Positions 10,401 through 16,824 of a DNA stretch of 64,000 nt are shown one piece after another. The notes under the pieces are model-generated. The model had not been told where the DNA came from and ran no database searches. It saw only the letters and a list, made by a program, of their open reading frames with translations. The position numbers were made by a program, and so were the translations under genes. Origin of the DNA: Kibdelosporangium aridum (GTDB lineage Bacteria; Actinomycetota; Actinomycetes; Mycobacteriales; Pseudonocardiaceae); NCBI RefSeq assembly GCF_900176515.1, contig NZ_FWXV01000003.1, positions 186,001 to 250,000 of the forward strand. The letters run 5' to 3'. Each line of letters starts with the position of its first letter. The first letter of the stretch is position 1.

Positions 10401-10558
10401 TTGCTTCGGCTTGCATCCCTGACCCGGTCCATCACCATCTGTTGGGCAGCCCTGTGCAGACCTCGTACGTGGGCCTGACCTGAATGCCAAACGTCCTCTT
10501 CGGTCAGAGGCGCCTCGAACCGCAGTTGTGCCAAAGCCTTGTGCTCGTCCATGGTCAC
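7472..10558 (-). CDS. Double ATPase: N-terminal AAA-type module plus C-terminal HerA/FtsK-like module
   Basis: A 1028-residue protein with two P-loop NTPase halves. The first has Walker A Gly-Arg-Ala-Gly-Ala-Gly-Lys-Thr at 64-71 and Walker B Val-Val-Ala-Ile-Asp-Gln-Ile-Asp near 238-245, recalling ORC/STAND-like or BREX BrxD-type ATPases. The second, from about residue 630, has Walker A Gly-Ser-Gly-Ser-Gly-Lys-Thr near 652-658, Walker B Leu-Leu-Val-Met-Asp-Glu-Ala-Gln near 895, and Leu-Ala-Thr-Gln-Ala-Pro, as in HerA/VirB4-class DNA translocases. HerA proteins pump DNA and often pair with nucleases. GTG overlaps the previous stop (10555-10558), so it is the fourth gene of a coupled operon; ATG at 10552 is an alternative. 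No exact family name is recognised. Confidence 0.87.
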   Translation of the reverse strand: MTMDEHKALAQLRFEAPLTEEDVWHSGQAHVRGLHRAAQQMVMDRVRDASRSNGPSPIGVVLSGRAGAGKTHILGWVRQQMAREGGYFFLSNLGDGSGFWANASEALLQGLGRDGEDGLSQLSTFLRRLCTAAGVLPSLTDAIIGNAPLTPGGLDEFVGSLRGLNRQVAMECQDAARALALAASVDVREANVGYDYLTSSGEMREEDRRRWGFRAKPHEARRVVSDVSKLLGLTGPSVVAIDQIDTLVTLAQKSAVAGVVDRQIAEIADGLMHLREVTRRTLTIVACLPQSWTLIETTATASVPDRFTLAPELSRITDVELGRELVTARLGQAYERIGFTPPHPTWPVAPSAFDDVKAYTPRQVLTSISQHAQTCVQRGKVTELTSFAESFGEESVTLPAPTPDVDYELFDTRFAKLKQDADILAPLNPDLENRVMPALLFAGLTAWVTERGPGQSWSVDPAPGAKPPLHARLRLILDKETDDQAHWSFRAIAHPRAQGAFPRLDKACDAAGINLGVPGRALILIRNIDWSRGQETRRLLSNVEKTGGASVPITEDDLRTFHALRQMLSEAKPGLSDWLIAQRPASRTELFSAVLPVDVEALIEDAEPVRSTQPADDSDGAARVPVGRLLADQSSVSVPLESLRKHVVIFAGSGSGKTVLIRRLVEECALLGVSSIVLDPNSDLARLGDAWPELPVAEDKDKADEYLRDTDVVVWTPGRPGGRPLAFEPLPDFASVLDNADEFEFAVREAAAALAPRARVDGNTDKAKWGKAVLTQAIEHYARCGGRSMTGLINILTDLPEGVSNLTGAASIAAPLAQSLRAEMVNDPLLDDKIDKIDPGVLFTPAAGKRARVSVINLEALAAPEQKQIFVNQLQLELFSWVKRNPAGDRPLGGLLVMDEAQELAPATGKTPSTASSIRLAQQARKFGLGLILATQAPKAIHNQVSGNATTQFFGRLNHPTHIEAARDLARAKGRDLPDLGRLSAAEFYVTGEGIAFQKVRTPWCLTHHPRSALTSDEIIDRARRNNE

Positions 10559-11175
10559 GCTCGACCGATCGCCAGCATGTGATTGTCCTCGTTGCCGATC
10601 CGCACTGCGGCAGCCCGGTCCTCCGCGGTTAGATTCTTCTGATCAGCATCAGGAATGATCGTGACGTCAGCGGTTCCATCCATGTGCCGCAACACATCAT
10701 CGACCGCGTCGCGAGGTGCGTTGCCAAGCAAGGGACGAAGGTCCTTGAGACGCACCCATGCCTTGGGACGGTCAGCCAACCGCTCGTACGCGCGGCGAAT
10801 ACGGTCCTCCAGATCGGGAATCTGGTTCTCTGACTTGAACAAGTCACTGAGCGCGAGGCCTTCACGATCTAGGTAGCGGTTCACGCCGGCGAGCACCGCG
10901 TAGAGAGCCGCACCCACTGATCCCGCGCGAGCCGGAATCTCCGCAGAAAGCTCGTCAGAGCACCATTTCCAACCGCGCTCGGTCAGCTCGTGGCGATAGG
11001 GCGTGGTGTTCTCGTTGCTCACCATGAGGCCCGCTTTGTTGAGCGCGACGCGGTGCGGCTTGGTCATCGTCAGGTTCCAGCGCTGTTTGAGCTCGGTATT
11101 GGAGACTTCCCGCGCCTCCGCCATCAACGCGAGCAAGATCGCTCGGTGCGGAAGCCCCAGTTTCGGTTCGGACAT
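10555..11175 (-). CDS. Winged-helix-like protein of the HerA-nuclease cassette
   Basis: A 206-residue protein with no recognised family name. Residues 8-75 look like a winged helix: Ala-Ile-Leu-Leu-Ala-Leu-Met, a Glu-Val-Ser-Asn-Thr-Glu-Leu turn, then Leu-Asn-Lys-Ala-Gly-Leu-Met and a wing ending Tyr-Arg-His-Glu-Leu-Thr-Glu-Arg-Gly. The rest (about 85-206) is helical and charged and may be a second helix-turn-helix with a protein-contact tail. It lies 3 bases after the 333-residue gene and overlaps the ATPase start by 4 bases. A role as DNA-binding adaptor or specificity subunit is inferred from position and fold only. Confidence 0.8.
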   Translation of the reverse strand: MSEPKLGLPHRAILLALMAEAREVSNTELKQRWNLTMTKPHRVALNKAGLMVSNENTTPYRHELTERGWKWCSDELSAEIPARAGSVGAALYAVLAGVNRYLDREGLALSDLFKSENQIPDLEDRIRRAYERLADRPKAWVRLKDLRPLLGNAPRDAVDDVLRHMDGTADVTIIPDADQKNLTAEDRAAAVRIGNEDNHMLAIGRA

Positions 11176-11178
11176 GCG

Positions 11179-12180
11179 TCAGTCCTCCAGTAGCTGGAAT
11201 CCGTCCGGTCCGGCGAGCAGTTCCGCCCGGCGACCGAGTGTCTTCATCTCGCCGCGTACGCGAACTTGGCGCCCAGCGCGATGAGCGGCGATCGCGGCGT
11301 CGTACGTGGCGCGGTCAGGCAGCCGAACCCATACGGCTCGACGCCCTGTGCCACGCACCTCGATCGACCATCTGTCGTCGCGGGATTCGTCATCCCGCAG
11401 CCCTTGGATCACACCCGTCAAGGTCACGGTTGCGGGGTCGCCCATCCGGCGCAACTGCTCCGCGGCCGCTCGAATCACGGTGGCCGCGCCTTCAGCGAAG
11501 GTGTACGCGACCGTCGGCAAGTCCGATGGGATGGCTCTGGCCCAACGGAATCCGATCTCGAACGGTCTGTTGCCCAACCGGCTGACCGACTCGCACAACT
11601 CCGCGGGGATCTCGGCTTCCCTCAGGTCATTCGGATCCGGCTGGGCCCTGCTCAGCAGAGAAACCGCAGTATGCAGCCGTCGGGTCACCTGACGACCAAG
11701 GGCATCGTCGTCGTCGACGGGTACTCGCACCGGCAGGATGTAGCTACCGGCTCGCGCGGGGCCCAGTTGCACGCGGCCCAGTAGACGTTCGACATCCGCA
11801 GGGACGTCCCCACGAACCGACTGTGCCGCCGCACGCAGCGCGCCCTCCACACCTGTGAGGGCCTGGAGACCACCTCGCAACGTGGTGAACCCTGAAGGCA
11901 GGCCGTGTGGAAACATCGTGATCACTTGGGTGTCAGACCACGGCATCCGGATGTCGAGAACGATCTCGCCCGTCGGTCGGTCTTCGACCTGGGCCAATGT
12001 GTCCACGATCTGCCGGACCCGCAGGTCCGAGTCCCCCATCCCATCCCGGGCGGGGACGAGTACCTCGTACTGCTCTTCGTAGACCCAGATGGACGCACCT
12101 CGCCACCGCTCCTGGCGTTGCTGCCAGCCGCTGTCCCGCAAGTAGCCGGCTATGTCGGTCACGGTGAGCGTGCTCGTCAC
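11179..12180 (-). CDS. Uncharacterised 333-residue cassette protein, possible C-terminal OB-fold
   Basis: No family is recognised. The N-terminal part (about 1-100) is a mixed alpha/beta domain beginning Leu-Thr-Val-Thr-Asp-Ile-Ala-Gly-Tyr-Leu, with several acidic strands. The middle (about 105-245) is largely helical and arginine-rich. The last 80 residues have alternating strands (Val-Thr-Leu-Thr-Gly-Val-Ile-Gln-Gly-Leu, then Gln-Val-Arg-Val-Arg-Gly-Glu-Met) suggestive of an OB-type nucleic-acid-binding barrel. Its GTG overlaps the nuclease stop by 4 bases and it is followed after 3 bases by the winged-helix gene, so all four products are probably made together. Confidence 0.8.
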   Translation of the reverse strand: MTSTLTVTDIAGYLRDSGWQQRQERWRGASIWVYEEQYEVLVPARDGMGDSDLRVRQIVDTLAQVEDRPTGEIVLDIRMPWSDTQVITMFPHGLPSGFTTLRGGLQALTGVEGALRAAAQSVRGDVPADVERLLGRVQLGPARAGSYILPVRVPVDDDDALGRQVTRRLHTAVSLLSRAQPDPNDLREAEIPAELCESVSRLGNRPFEIGFRWARAIPSDLPTVAYTFAEGAATVIRAAAEQLRRMGDPATVTLTGVIQGLRDDESRDDRWSIEVRGTGRRAVWVRLPDRATYDAAIAAHRAGRQVRVRGEMKTLGRRAELLAGPDGFQLLED

Positions 12181-12701
12181 GCTGTACTCCGCGCTATCAG
12201 TTCGACTGACCGGACGAGGTTCAGCAGGCTGCGCGTGGTCAAGACGTTCGCCACGGGTATCCGGACGGGACGCTTGCGCTTTTTGTCGGGATGTTCGATC
12301 GGCGACTCCAGCCGAAGCGAGCAGTAATAGGCAAGATGCCTCAGGAGCATGCCCTCCGTGGTGAACTCGACGTAGTCCACGTTGTCCGGCGGAACACGGA
12401 CGAGAAAAAGGAATCTCGGCACGGTGAAATCGTCACCCGCGATGCGGTTGAACTGCGCTTCATTGAGACCGTTGAAGTACCATTCCGAGACGCCGTGCTT
12501 GATTTCACCGCGCGACCAGGATTTGATCTGCGCCTCGATACACGGCGAGGCGACACCGGTGCTTCTTCCGGGCAGCCGGAATCCGAGATCAACTCCATCT
12601 TGATCCAGATCATGCTGGTACACAAGCAAACCGGCCGCTGACGCGAGCGCCCTGACGTAGTCCTCACCGAACTTGCCCTGATGATTCCGGGCATCTAGCA
12701 C
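12177..12701 (-). CDS. DUF4365-like PD-(D/E)XK nuclease-fold protein
   Basis: First gene of the cassette, 174 residues. The pattern matches DUF4365: Gly-Lys-Phe-Gly-Glu13, Asp-Gly-Val-Asp38, and Glu56-Ala-Gln58-Ile-Lys60, the QxK form of the PD-(D/E)XK active site seen in Mrr-type endonucleases. All expected catalytic residues are present, so it is probably an active, metal-dependent DNA nuclease, or less likely an RNA nuclease. The start is GTG at 12701 with a GGAGG ribosome site 4 bases upstream; the stop overlaps the next start. The nuclease-translocase pairing recalls HerA-NurA and HerA-DUF4297 systems. Confidence 0.85.
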   Translation of the reverse strand: MLDARNHQGKFGEDYVRALASAAGLLVYQHDLDQDGVDLGFRLPGRSTGVASPCIEAQIKSWSRGEIKHGVSEWYFNGLNEAQFNRIAGDDFTVPRFLFLVRVPPDNVDYVEFTTEGMLLRHLAYYCSLRLESPIEHPDKKRKRPVRIPVANVLTTRSLLNLVRSVELIARSTA

Positions 12702-12940
12702 ACGACCTCCCCGGCTGTGGCAGCGAGACGCAGCTTACGCAAGTTCACACATTCGTGTCAGCACAATGAACCCGAACGGACCACCAGCTCAGATCAACAT
12801 TTCCTATGACAAGATCGATATTCACCTGCGATGACGAATCGTTGATCGCGGATACCTCCGCGGCCCGGAACGCACTCGACTAACAGCGAGCACCGTCCCG
12901 CGGGATCACGCTCCGGGGCGACCGGTAACTTGGCGTGGCG
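12702..12940. promoter_or_regulatory. Intergenic region upstream of the nuclease cassette
   Basis: About 240 bases between the cassette start and a tiny rightward frame at 12941. The part from about 12740 to 12850 is clearly richer in A and T than its surroundings and is the likely promoter for the leftward cassette. No convincing operator or RNA element was found. Confidence 0.4.
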
Positions 12941-13009
12941 GTGAACCTCGCTCTGGCGCTGTCCGTACTCCTAGTGGCGGCTGCCTGCGAAAGTTCGTTT
13001 GGCAGATGA
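12941..13009 (+). CDS. Possible 22-residue lipoprotein-signal-like leader peptide
   Basis: A GTG-started frame encodes a short hydrophobic peptide with a lipobox-like end (Leu-Val-Ala-Ala-Ala-Cys-Glu-Ser-Ser) and stops with its TGA overlapping the ATG of the next gene at 13006. It could be a leader coupling translation of the membrane sulfatase, the remains of a lipoprotein gene, or chance. No ribosome site better than GGCG was seen before it. Confidence 0.3.
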   Translation: MNLALALSVLLVAAACESSFGR

Positions 13010-14655
13010 GCATCGGAGGGCAGTTGATGAGTACGGACAGTGTGCCGAAGTGGCGTCGGATCGCGGCAAGGGTGATCACGGCGCTGGCGTTCCTGTTCGT
13101 GCTGTTCGCTTTGGTCGCGCCGAACGAGCTCAGCAAGCTGAGTCCGTGGTCGATCTTGCAGATTCCGCTCGAGGGGCTGGTCGGCGTCGCGCTTGTGCTC
13201 GTGCTGCCGCCGAAACCGCGGCGGATCGCCGCCGTCGTGCTCGGGTCGCTGCTGGGCATCCTGTTGATCTGGAAGCTCTTCGACATGGGCTTCTACACGA
13301 CGTTGGCTCGCCCGTTCGACCCCGTGTTCGACTGGAGTTTCCTGGGACCGGGCTTTGAGTTCCTTGCCGGTGCGATCGGGCAGGGCGGGGCTGTTGCCGC
13401 CGCGATCGGCATCTCGATCCTGGCCGTTGTGCTCGTTGTGCTGATGGCGTTGTCAGCGATGCGGTTGTCCCGTGTGGTTGCGGGGCGGCCGACGGCAGCG
13501 ACGCGTGCATTGGCTGTGTTGGGCGTTGTGTGGGTTGCGGCTGCCGCGTTTGGACAGCCGTTTGCCAGCCACAGTGCAGCAGCGTTGGCATACGACCATG
13601 CGCGGCAGGTCGGATCGAGTCTGCAGGATTCCAACGCCTACAACGCGGAAGCGTCCGTCGACGCGTTCCGGGATGTGCCGGGCAGCGACTTGCTGACCGG
13701 GCTGCGCGGCAAGGACGTGATCATCACGTTCGTCGAGAGCTACGGCCAGGTCGCCATCCAGGATCCCGAACTGTCCCCTGCCATCGACTCCGTCCTTGAC
13801 GCGGGCACCACCAAGTTGCGGGCCGCCGGGTTCGAGTCCAAGAGTGCGTTCATCACCTCGTCGACCTCGGGCGGCGGCAGCTGGCTCGCGCACTCCACGC
13901 TGCAGTCCGGTGTGCTGATCAACAACCAGAAGCGTTACGACACCTTTGTCGGCAGTGACCGGTTCACGCTCAGCCAGGCCTTCAAGCGGGCCGGGTGGAA
14001 GACCGTCGGAGTCGTGCCGCAGAACATGAAGCCGTGGCCGGAAGGCAAGGTCTACGGCTACGACTCGTACTACGACTCCCACACCTCGGGCTACAAGGGC
14101 AAGAACTTCTTCTACGCCCAGATGCCCGACCAGTACACGCTTTCGGCGTTCCAGCGCAACGAGCGCGCGAAGACCGACCGCAAGCCGGTGATGGCCGAGA
14201 TCGACCTGGTCTCCAGCCACACCCCGTTCGTCCCGCTGCCGGAGATGGTCGACTGGAACGCCGTCGGCGACGGGTCGATCTTCATTCCGCAGGCCGAAAA
14301 CGGCACCAAGCCGGAAGAGGTGTGGAACGACGCGGGCAAGACCCGGGCGGCGTATGCCAAGTCCATTCAGTACTCGCTGAACTCGTTGATCTCGTACGTG
14401 CAGACATACGGCGACGACAACCTTGTAGTCGTGTTCCTGGGTGACCATCAGCCCGCGCCGGTGATCACGGGTGATGACGCGACTCGCGACGTCCCTGTGA
14501 CGATCGTGGCGAAGGACCCGGCGGTGCTTGAGCGGACCGCGAGCTGGGGCTGGCACGACGGCCTCAACCCTGGCCAGGAGGCTCCGGTCTGGCCGATGCA
14601 GGACTTCCGCGACCGGTTCCTGACCTCGTTCGGCCCGCACCCGCCGACCCGGTGA
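13006..14655 (+). CDS. LtaS-like membrane phosphatase/sulfatase (alkaline phosphatase superfamily)
   Basis: A 549-residue membrane-anchored enzyme. Residues 15-190 carry four to five transmembrane helices; the rest is an external alkaline-phosphatase-superfamily domain. Metal-site marks are Val-Ile-Ile-Thr-Phe-Val-Glu-Ser-Tyr (the Glu matches the LtaS metal ligand), a Ser/Thr-Gly-rich nucleophile loop (Ser-Thr-Ser-Gly-Gly-Gly-Ser) and Phe-Leu-Gly-Asp-His-Gln near the end. Relatives transfer or hydrolyse phospho-glycerol, phosphate or sulfate groups on envelope polymers; the substrate here is unknown. ATG at 13006 and ATG at 13027 are both possible starts. Confidence 0.88.
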   Translation: MSIGGQLMSTDSVPKWRRIAARVITALAFLFVLFALVAPNELSKLSPWSILQIPLEGLVGVALVLVLPPKPRRIAAVVLGSLLGILLIWKLFDMGFYTTLARPFDPVFDWSFLGPGFEFLAGAIGQGGAVAAAIGISILAVVLVVLMALSAMRLSRVVAGRPTAATRALAVLGVVWVAAAAFGQPFASHSAAALAYDHARQVGSSLQDSNAYNAEASVDAFRDVPGSDLLTGLRGKDVIITFVESYGQVAIQDPELSPAIDSVLDAGTTKLRAAGFESKSAFITSSTSGGGSWLAHSTLQSGVLINNQKRYDTFVGSDRFTLSQAFKRAGWKTVGVVPQNMKPWPEGKVYGYDSYYDSHTSGYKGKNFFYAQMPDQYTLSAFQRNERAKTDRKPVMAEIDLVSSHTPFVPLPEMVDWNAVGDGSIFIPQAENGTKPEEVWNDAGKTRAAYAKSIQYSLNSLISYVQTYGDDNLVVVFLGDHQPAPVITGDDATRDVPVTIVAKDPAVLERTASWGWHDGLNPGQEAPVWPMQDFRDRFLTSFGPHPPTR

Positions 14656-14656
14656 G

Positions 14657-14687
14657 TTGACTTCAACCTAGGTTGAGGTTCCAACCT
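14657..14687 (+). promoter_or_regulatory. MerR/SoxR-type promoter with palindromic spacer
   Basis: A TTGACT box (14657-14662) and a CAACCT box (14682-14687) are separated by 19 bases, the overlong spacer typical of MerR-family activated promoters. The spacer begins with a perfect 14-bp palindrome, TCAACCTAGGTTGA (14663-14676), placed as in the soxS promoter. The predicted transcription start, about 7 bases after the -10 box, falls at the ATG at 14694, so the mRNA would be leaderless. No MerR gene lies in the window. Confidence 0.7.
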
Positions 14688-14693
14688 GGGGTC

Positions 14694-15542
14694 ATGAAAC
14701 TCGGAATCGGACTTCCCGACCACGGAATTGTCGCCGCCGCGCGGCGTGCGGAGGCGTTGGGCTTCGACTCGGTCGGAGCCGCGGACGTCCTCATCGGTGA
14801 CGGCACACCCGCGATGGAAAGCGTCGTCGTCCAGTCCGCGGTCGCGGCGGTGACCGAACGCGTGTGGCTCGATTTCGGTCTGCTGTCCATCCCGACGCGA
14901 CCGATCGCGATGCTGGCGGCACAGATCCAGACGTTGCAGCACCTGTCTGGCAACCGCGTCCGGCTCGGCCTCGGGATCGGAGGGTTCCCGTGGGCACCTT
15001 TCTGGCACGCGGTCAACGCCCCCACGTCCGGCCGTGGCCGGCTGCTGGATCAGGCTCTCGAGGTGTTGCCGACACTCATCACGGGCGAAAGCGCGCTAGG
15101 TGTCACGTTGGCGCCCGCCGCCCCGGTGCCTCCGCTGCTCGTCGGCGGCGGCAACATCGAACCCGCACTCCGGCGCACCGCGAAGTACGGGGACTTCTGG
15201 GTGACAGCCGCACTGACACCGGCGGAGATCACTGAAGCAAAGGCAAAACTGGCGGCGTACGCGGCCGAGTACGGCAGGCCGGCACCTCGCATCCACCTAG
15301 GCCTGCACGCTGTCCTGGACGACGAACCCGCGCGCGAGCAGATGGTCCAGCAGCTCAGCGCGTTCTACCGCAAGACACCGGAACAGATCGCCCAAGTCAC
15401 GATCAGCGGCAGCCCGAAACAGGCGGCCGAGCGCATGGCCGAGTACGCCGAGGCAGGGCTGGACGAACTCGGTCTTGGCAGCGACAGCGGTGACTACCTG
15501 CGCCAACTCGACCTGATCGCGGAGGCCCGGTCGCTGCTCTGA
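14694..15542 (+). CDS. LLM-class (F420- or FMN-dependent) oxidoreductase
   Basis: A 282-residue luciferase-like TIM-barrel oxidoreductase. The start Met-Lys-Leu-Gly-Ile-Gly-Leu-Pro-Asp matches the family, followed by Ala-Arg-Arg-Ala-Glu-Ala-Leu-Gly-Phe-Asp, Arg-Leu-Gly-Leu-Gly-Ile-Gly-Gly and a C-terminal Leu-Gly-Leu-Gly. It probably oxidises or reduces a small molecule with F420 or FMN. The MerR-type promoter directly before it suggests induction by redox-active or drug-like compounds. RNase HI follows after 21 bases and may be co-transcribed. Confidence 0.9.
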   Translation: MKLGIGLPDHGIVAAARRAEALGFDSVGAADVLIGDGTPAMESVVVQSAVAAVTERVWLDFGLLSIPTRPIAMLAAQIQTLQHLSGNRVRLGLGIGGFPWAPFWHAVNAPTSGRGRLLDQALEVLPTLITGESALGVTLAPAAPVPPLLVGGGNIEPALRRTAKYGDFWVTAALTPAEITEAKAKLAAYAAEYGRPAPRIHLGLHAVLDDEPAREQMVQQLSAFYRKTPEQIAQVTISGSPKQAAERMAEYAEAGLDELGLGSDSGDYLRQLDLIAEARSLL

Positions 15543-15563
15543 ACCGCCCGGTACGGTGCTCAC

Positions 15564-16019
15564 GTGGGTGAACAGCGGGTTGTGGAGATCTACACCGACG
15601 GCGCGTGCAGCGGAAATCCCGGGCCGGGCGGGTGGGGTGCCCTGCTGCGCTACGGCCAGCACGAACGCGAGCTCTACGGCGGTGAAGCGTCGCCCACGAC
15701 GAACAACCGGATGGAGCTGATGGCTCCGATCAAGGCCTTGGAGACGTTGACCAGGCCTTCGGTCGTGCACCTCTACACGGACAGTTCCTACGTGCGCAAC
15801 GGGATCACGCAGTGGCTGCCGAAGTGGAAGTCCAACGGGTGGCAGACCTCAGCCAAGCAGCCGGTGAAGAACGCGGACCTCTGGCAACGGCTGGAGGCCG
15901 CGGCCACTCCACACGAGGTGGAGTGGCACTGGGTCAAGGGCCACGCCGGGCATCCCGACAACGAGCGCGCCGACCAGCTGGCCGTGCGGGGTTGCCAGGA
16001 AGCGAAATCAGTGGTGTAG
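15564..16019 (+). CDS. rnhA: Ribonuclease HI
   Basis: A 151-residue enzyme that cuts the RNA strand of RNA-DNA hybrids. All catalytic carboxylates are in place: Asp12 in Tyr-Thr-Asp-Gly-Ala-Cys-Ser-Gly-Asn-Pro-Gly-Pro-Gly-Gly-Trp-Gly, Glu51 in Asn-Asn-Arg-Met-Glu-Leu, Asp73 in Tyr-Thr-Asp-Ser-Ser-Tyr, and the late Asp in His-Pro-Asn/Asp-Asn-Glu-Arg-Ala-Asp, with the catalytic His in Gly-His-Ala-Gly-His. The basic-protrusion region (Trp-Lys-Ser-Asn-Gly-Trp) is of the E. coli type. The start is GTG. The 3' end overlaps the convergent SDR gene by 12 bases. Confidence 0.97.
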   Translation: MGEQRVVEIYTDGACSGNPGPGGWGALLRYGQHERELYGGEASPTTNNRMELMAPIKALETLTRPSVVHLYTDSSYVRNGITQWLPKWKSNGWQTSAKQPVKNADLWQRLEAAATPHEVEWHWVKGHAGHPDNERADQLAVRGCQEAKSVV

Positions 16020-16763
16020 CGGCGTGCGTGGGCCGAGGTAGAACCCGCCGTTGACTTCGATCACCTCTCCGGTGATCCACCGCGCATCCGCCGATGCGAC
16101 AAGGGAAACGGCGTCGGCGATGTCCTCCGGCTCACCGACCCTGCCCAATGCGGTGATGCCGGAGATGCCTGCTTGCGCTTCGGGATTGTCCCGCAGCCAG
16201 GCGTTCATGTCGGAGTGCGTGGTTCCCGGCGACACGGTGTTCACAGTGATTTGCCTGTCTCCCAACGTGTTCGCCAACGAACGGCCCAGCACGTTCAACG
16301 CTCCCTTGGTCATCGAGTACACCAGCTCCGGAACAGCGAACCAGGTCACGCCGGACGAGATGTTGATGATCCGGCCGCCGTCCGGCATCAGCGGCAACGC
16401 CTTCTGGATGATGAAGAACGGCGCCTTCACGTTCACCGCGAAGACCCGGTCGAATTCGTCCACTGTGGTGTCGAACAGCGTCGAGCTGAACACGGCCGCG
16501 TTGTTCACCACGATGTCCAAGGGCGCCGAGATCTCCGCGAAGAGCTTGTCCACACCGTCAGCGGACTGCAGGTCGGCCTGGACAGCATAAGCCTTCCCAC
16601 CCGCCGCTGAGATGGATGCGACGGTCTCCGACGCCTTCGCCGCGTTGCTGCCGTAGTGCACGATCACGGTCGCGCCGTCCGCCGCCAGACGCCGTGCGAT
16701 CGCCCGCCCCAGACCTCGTGAAGCACCCGTGACCAGCGCAGTCTTGTCCCTCAGATCAGCCAT
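16008..16763 (-). CDS. SDR-family oxidoreductase
   Basis: A 251-residue classical short-chain dehydrogenase/reductase. It has the Rossmann Thr-Gly-Ala-Ser-Arg-Gly-Leu-Gly, Asn-Asn-Ala, a Ser in Asn-Ile-Ser-Ser-Gly, the Tyr-Ser-Met-Thr-Lys catalytic pair and a C-terminal Gly-Glu-Val-Ile-Glu-Val-Asn-Gly-Gly. The Arg after the glycine motif favours NADPH. ATG at 16763 is preferred over a TTG two codons upstream. It is divergent from a TetR gene with a palindromic operator between them, so it is probably that repressor's target. The substrate is unknown. Confidence 0.93.
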   Translation of the reverse strand: MADLRDKTALVTGASRGLGRAIARRLAADGATVIVHYGSNAAKASETVASISAAGGKAYAVQADLQSADGVDKLFAEISAPLDIVVNNAAVFSSTLFDTTVDEFDRVFAVNVKAPFFIIQKALPLMPDGGRIINISSGVTWFAVPELVYSMTKGALNVLGRSLANTLGDRQITVNTVSPGTTHSDMNAWLRDNPEAQAGISGITALGRVGEPEDIADAVSLVASADARWITGEVIEVNGGFYLGPRTPLHH

Positions 16764-16783
16764 GACCAACTCCCCAGACGAAT

Positions 16784-16803
16784 GTTAGGGGACGTTCCCT
16801 AAC
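16784..16803. promoter_or_regulatory. Probable TetR operator
   Basis: The 20-base sequence GTTAGGGGACGTTCCCTAAC is a near-perfect palindrome with one mismatched pair. It lies between the divergent starts of the SDR (16763) and the TetR regulator (16825 or 16855), where a local TetR repressor would bind. Confidence 0.75.
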
Positions 16804-16824
16804 GTTGCTGCGGTAAGGTAGCGC

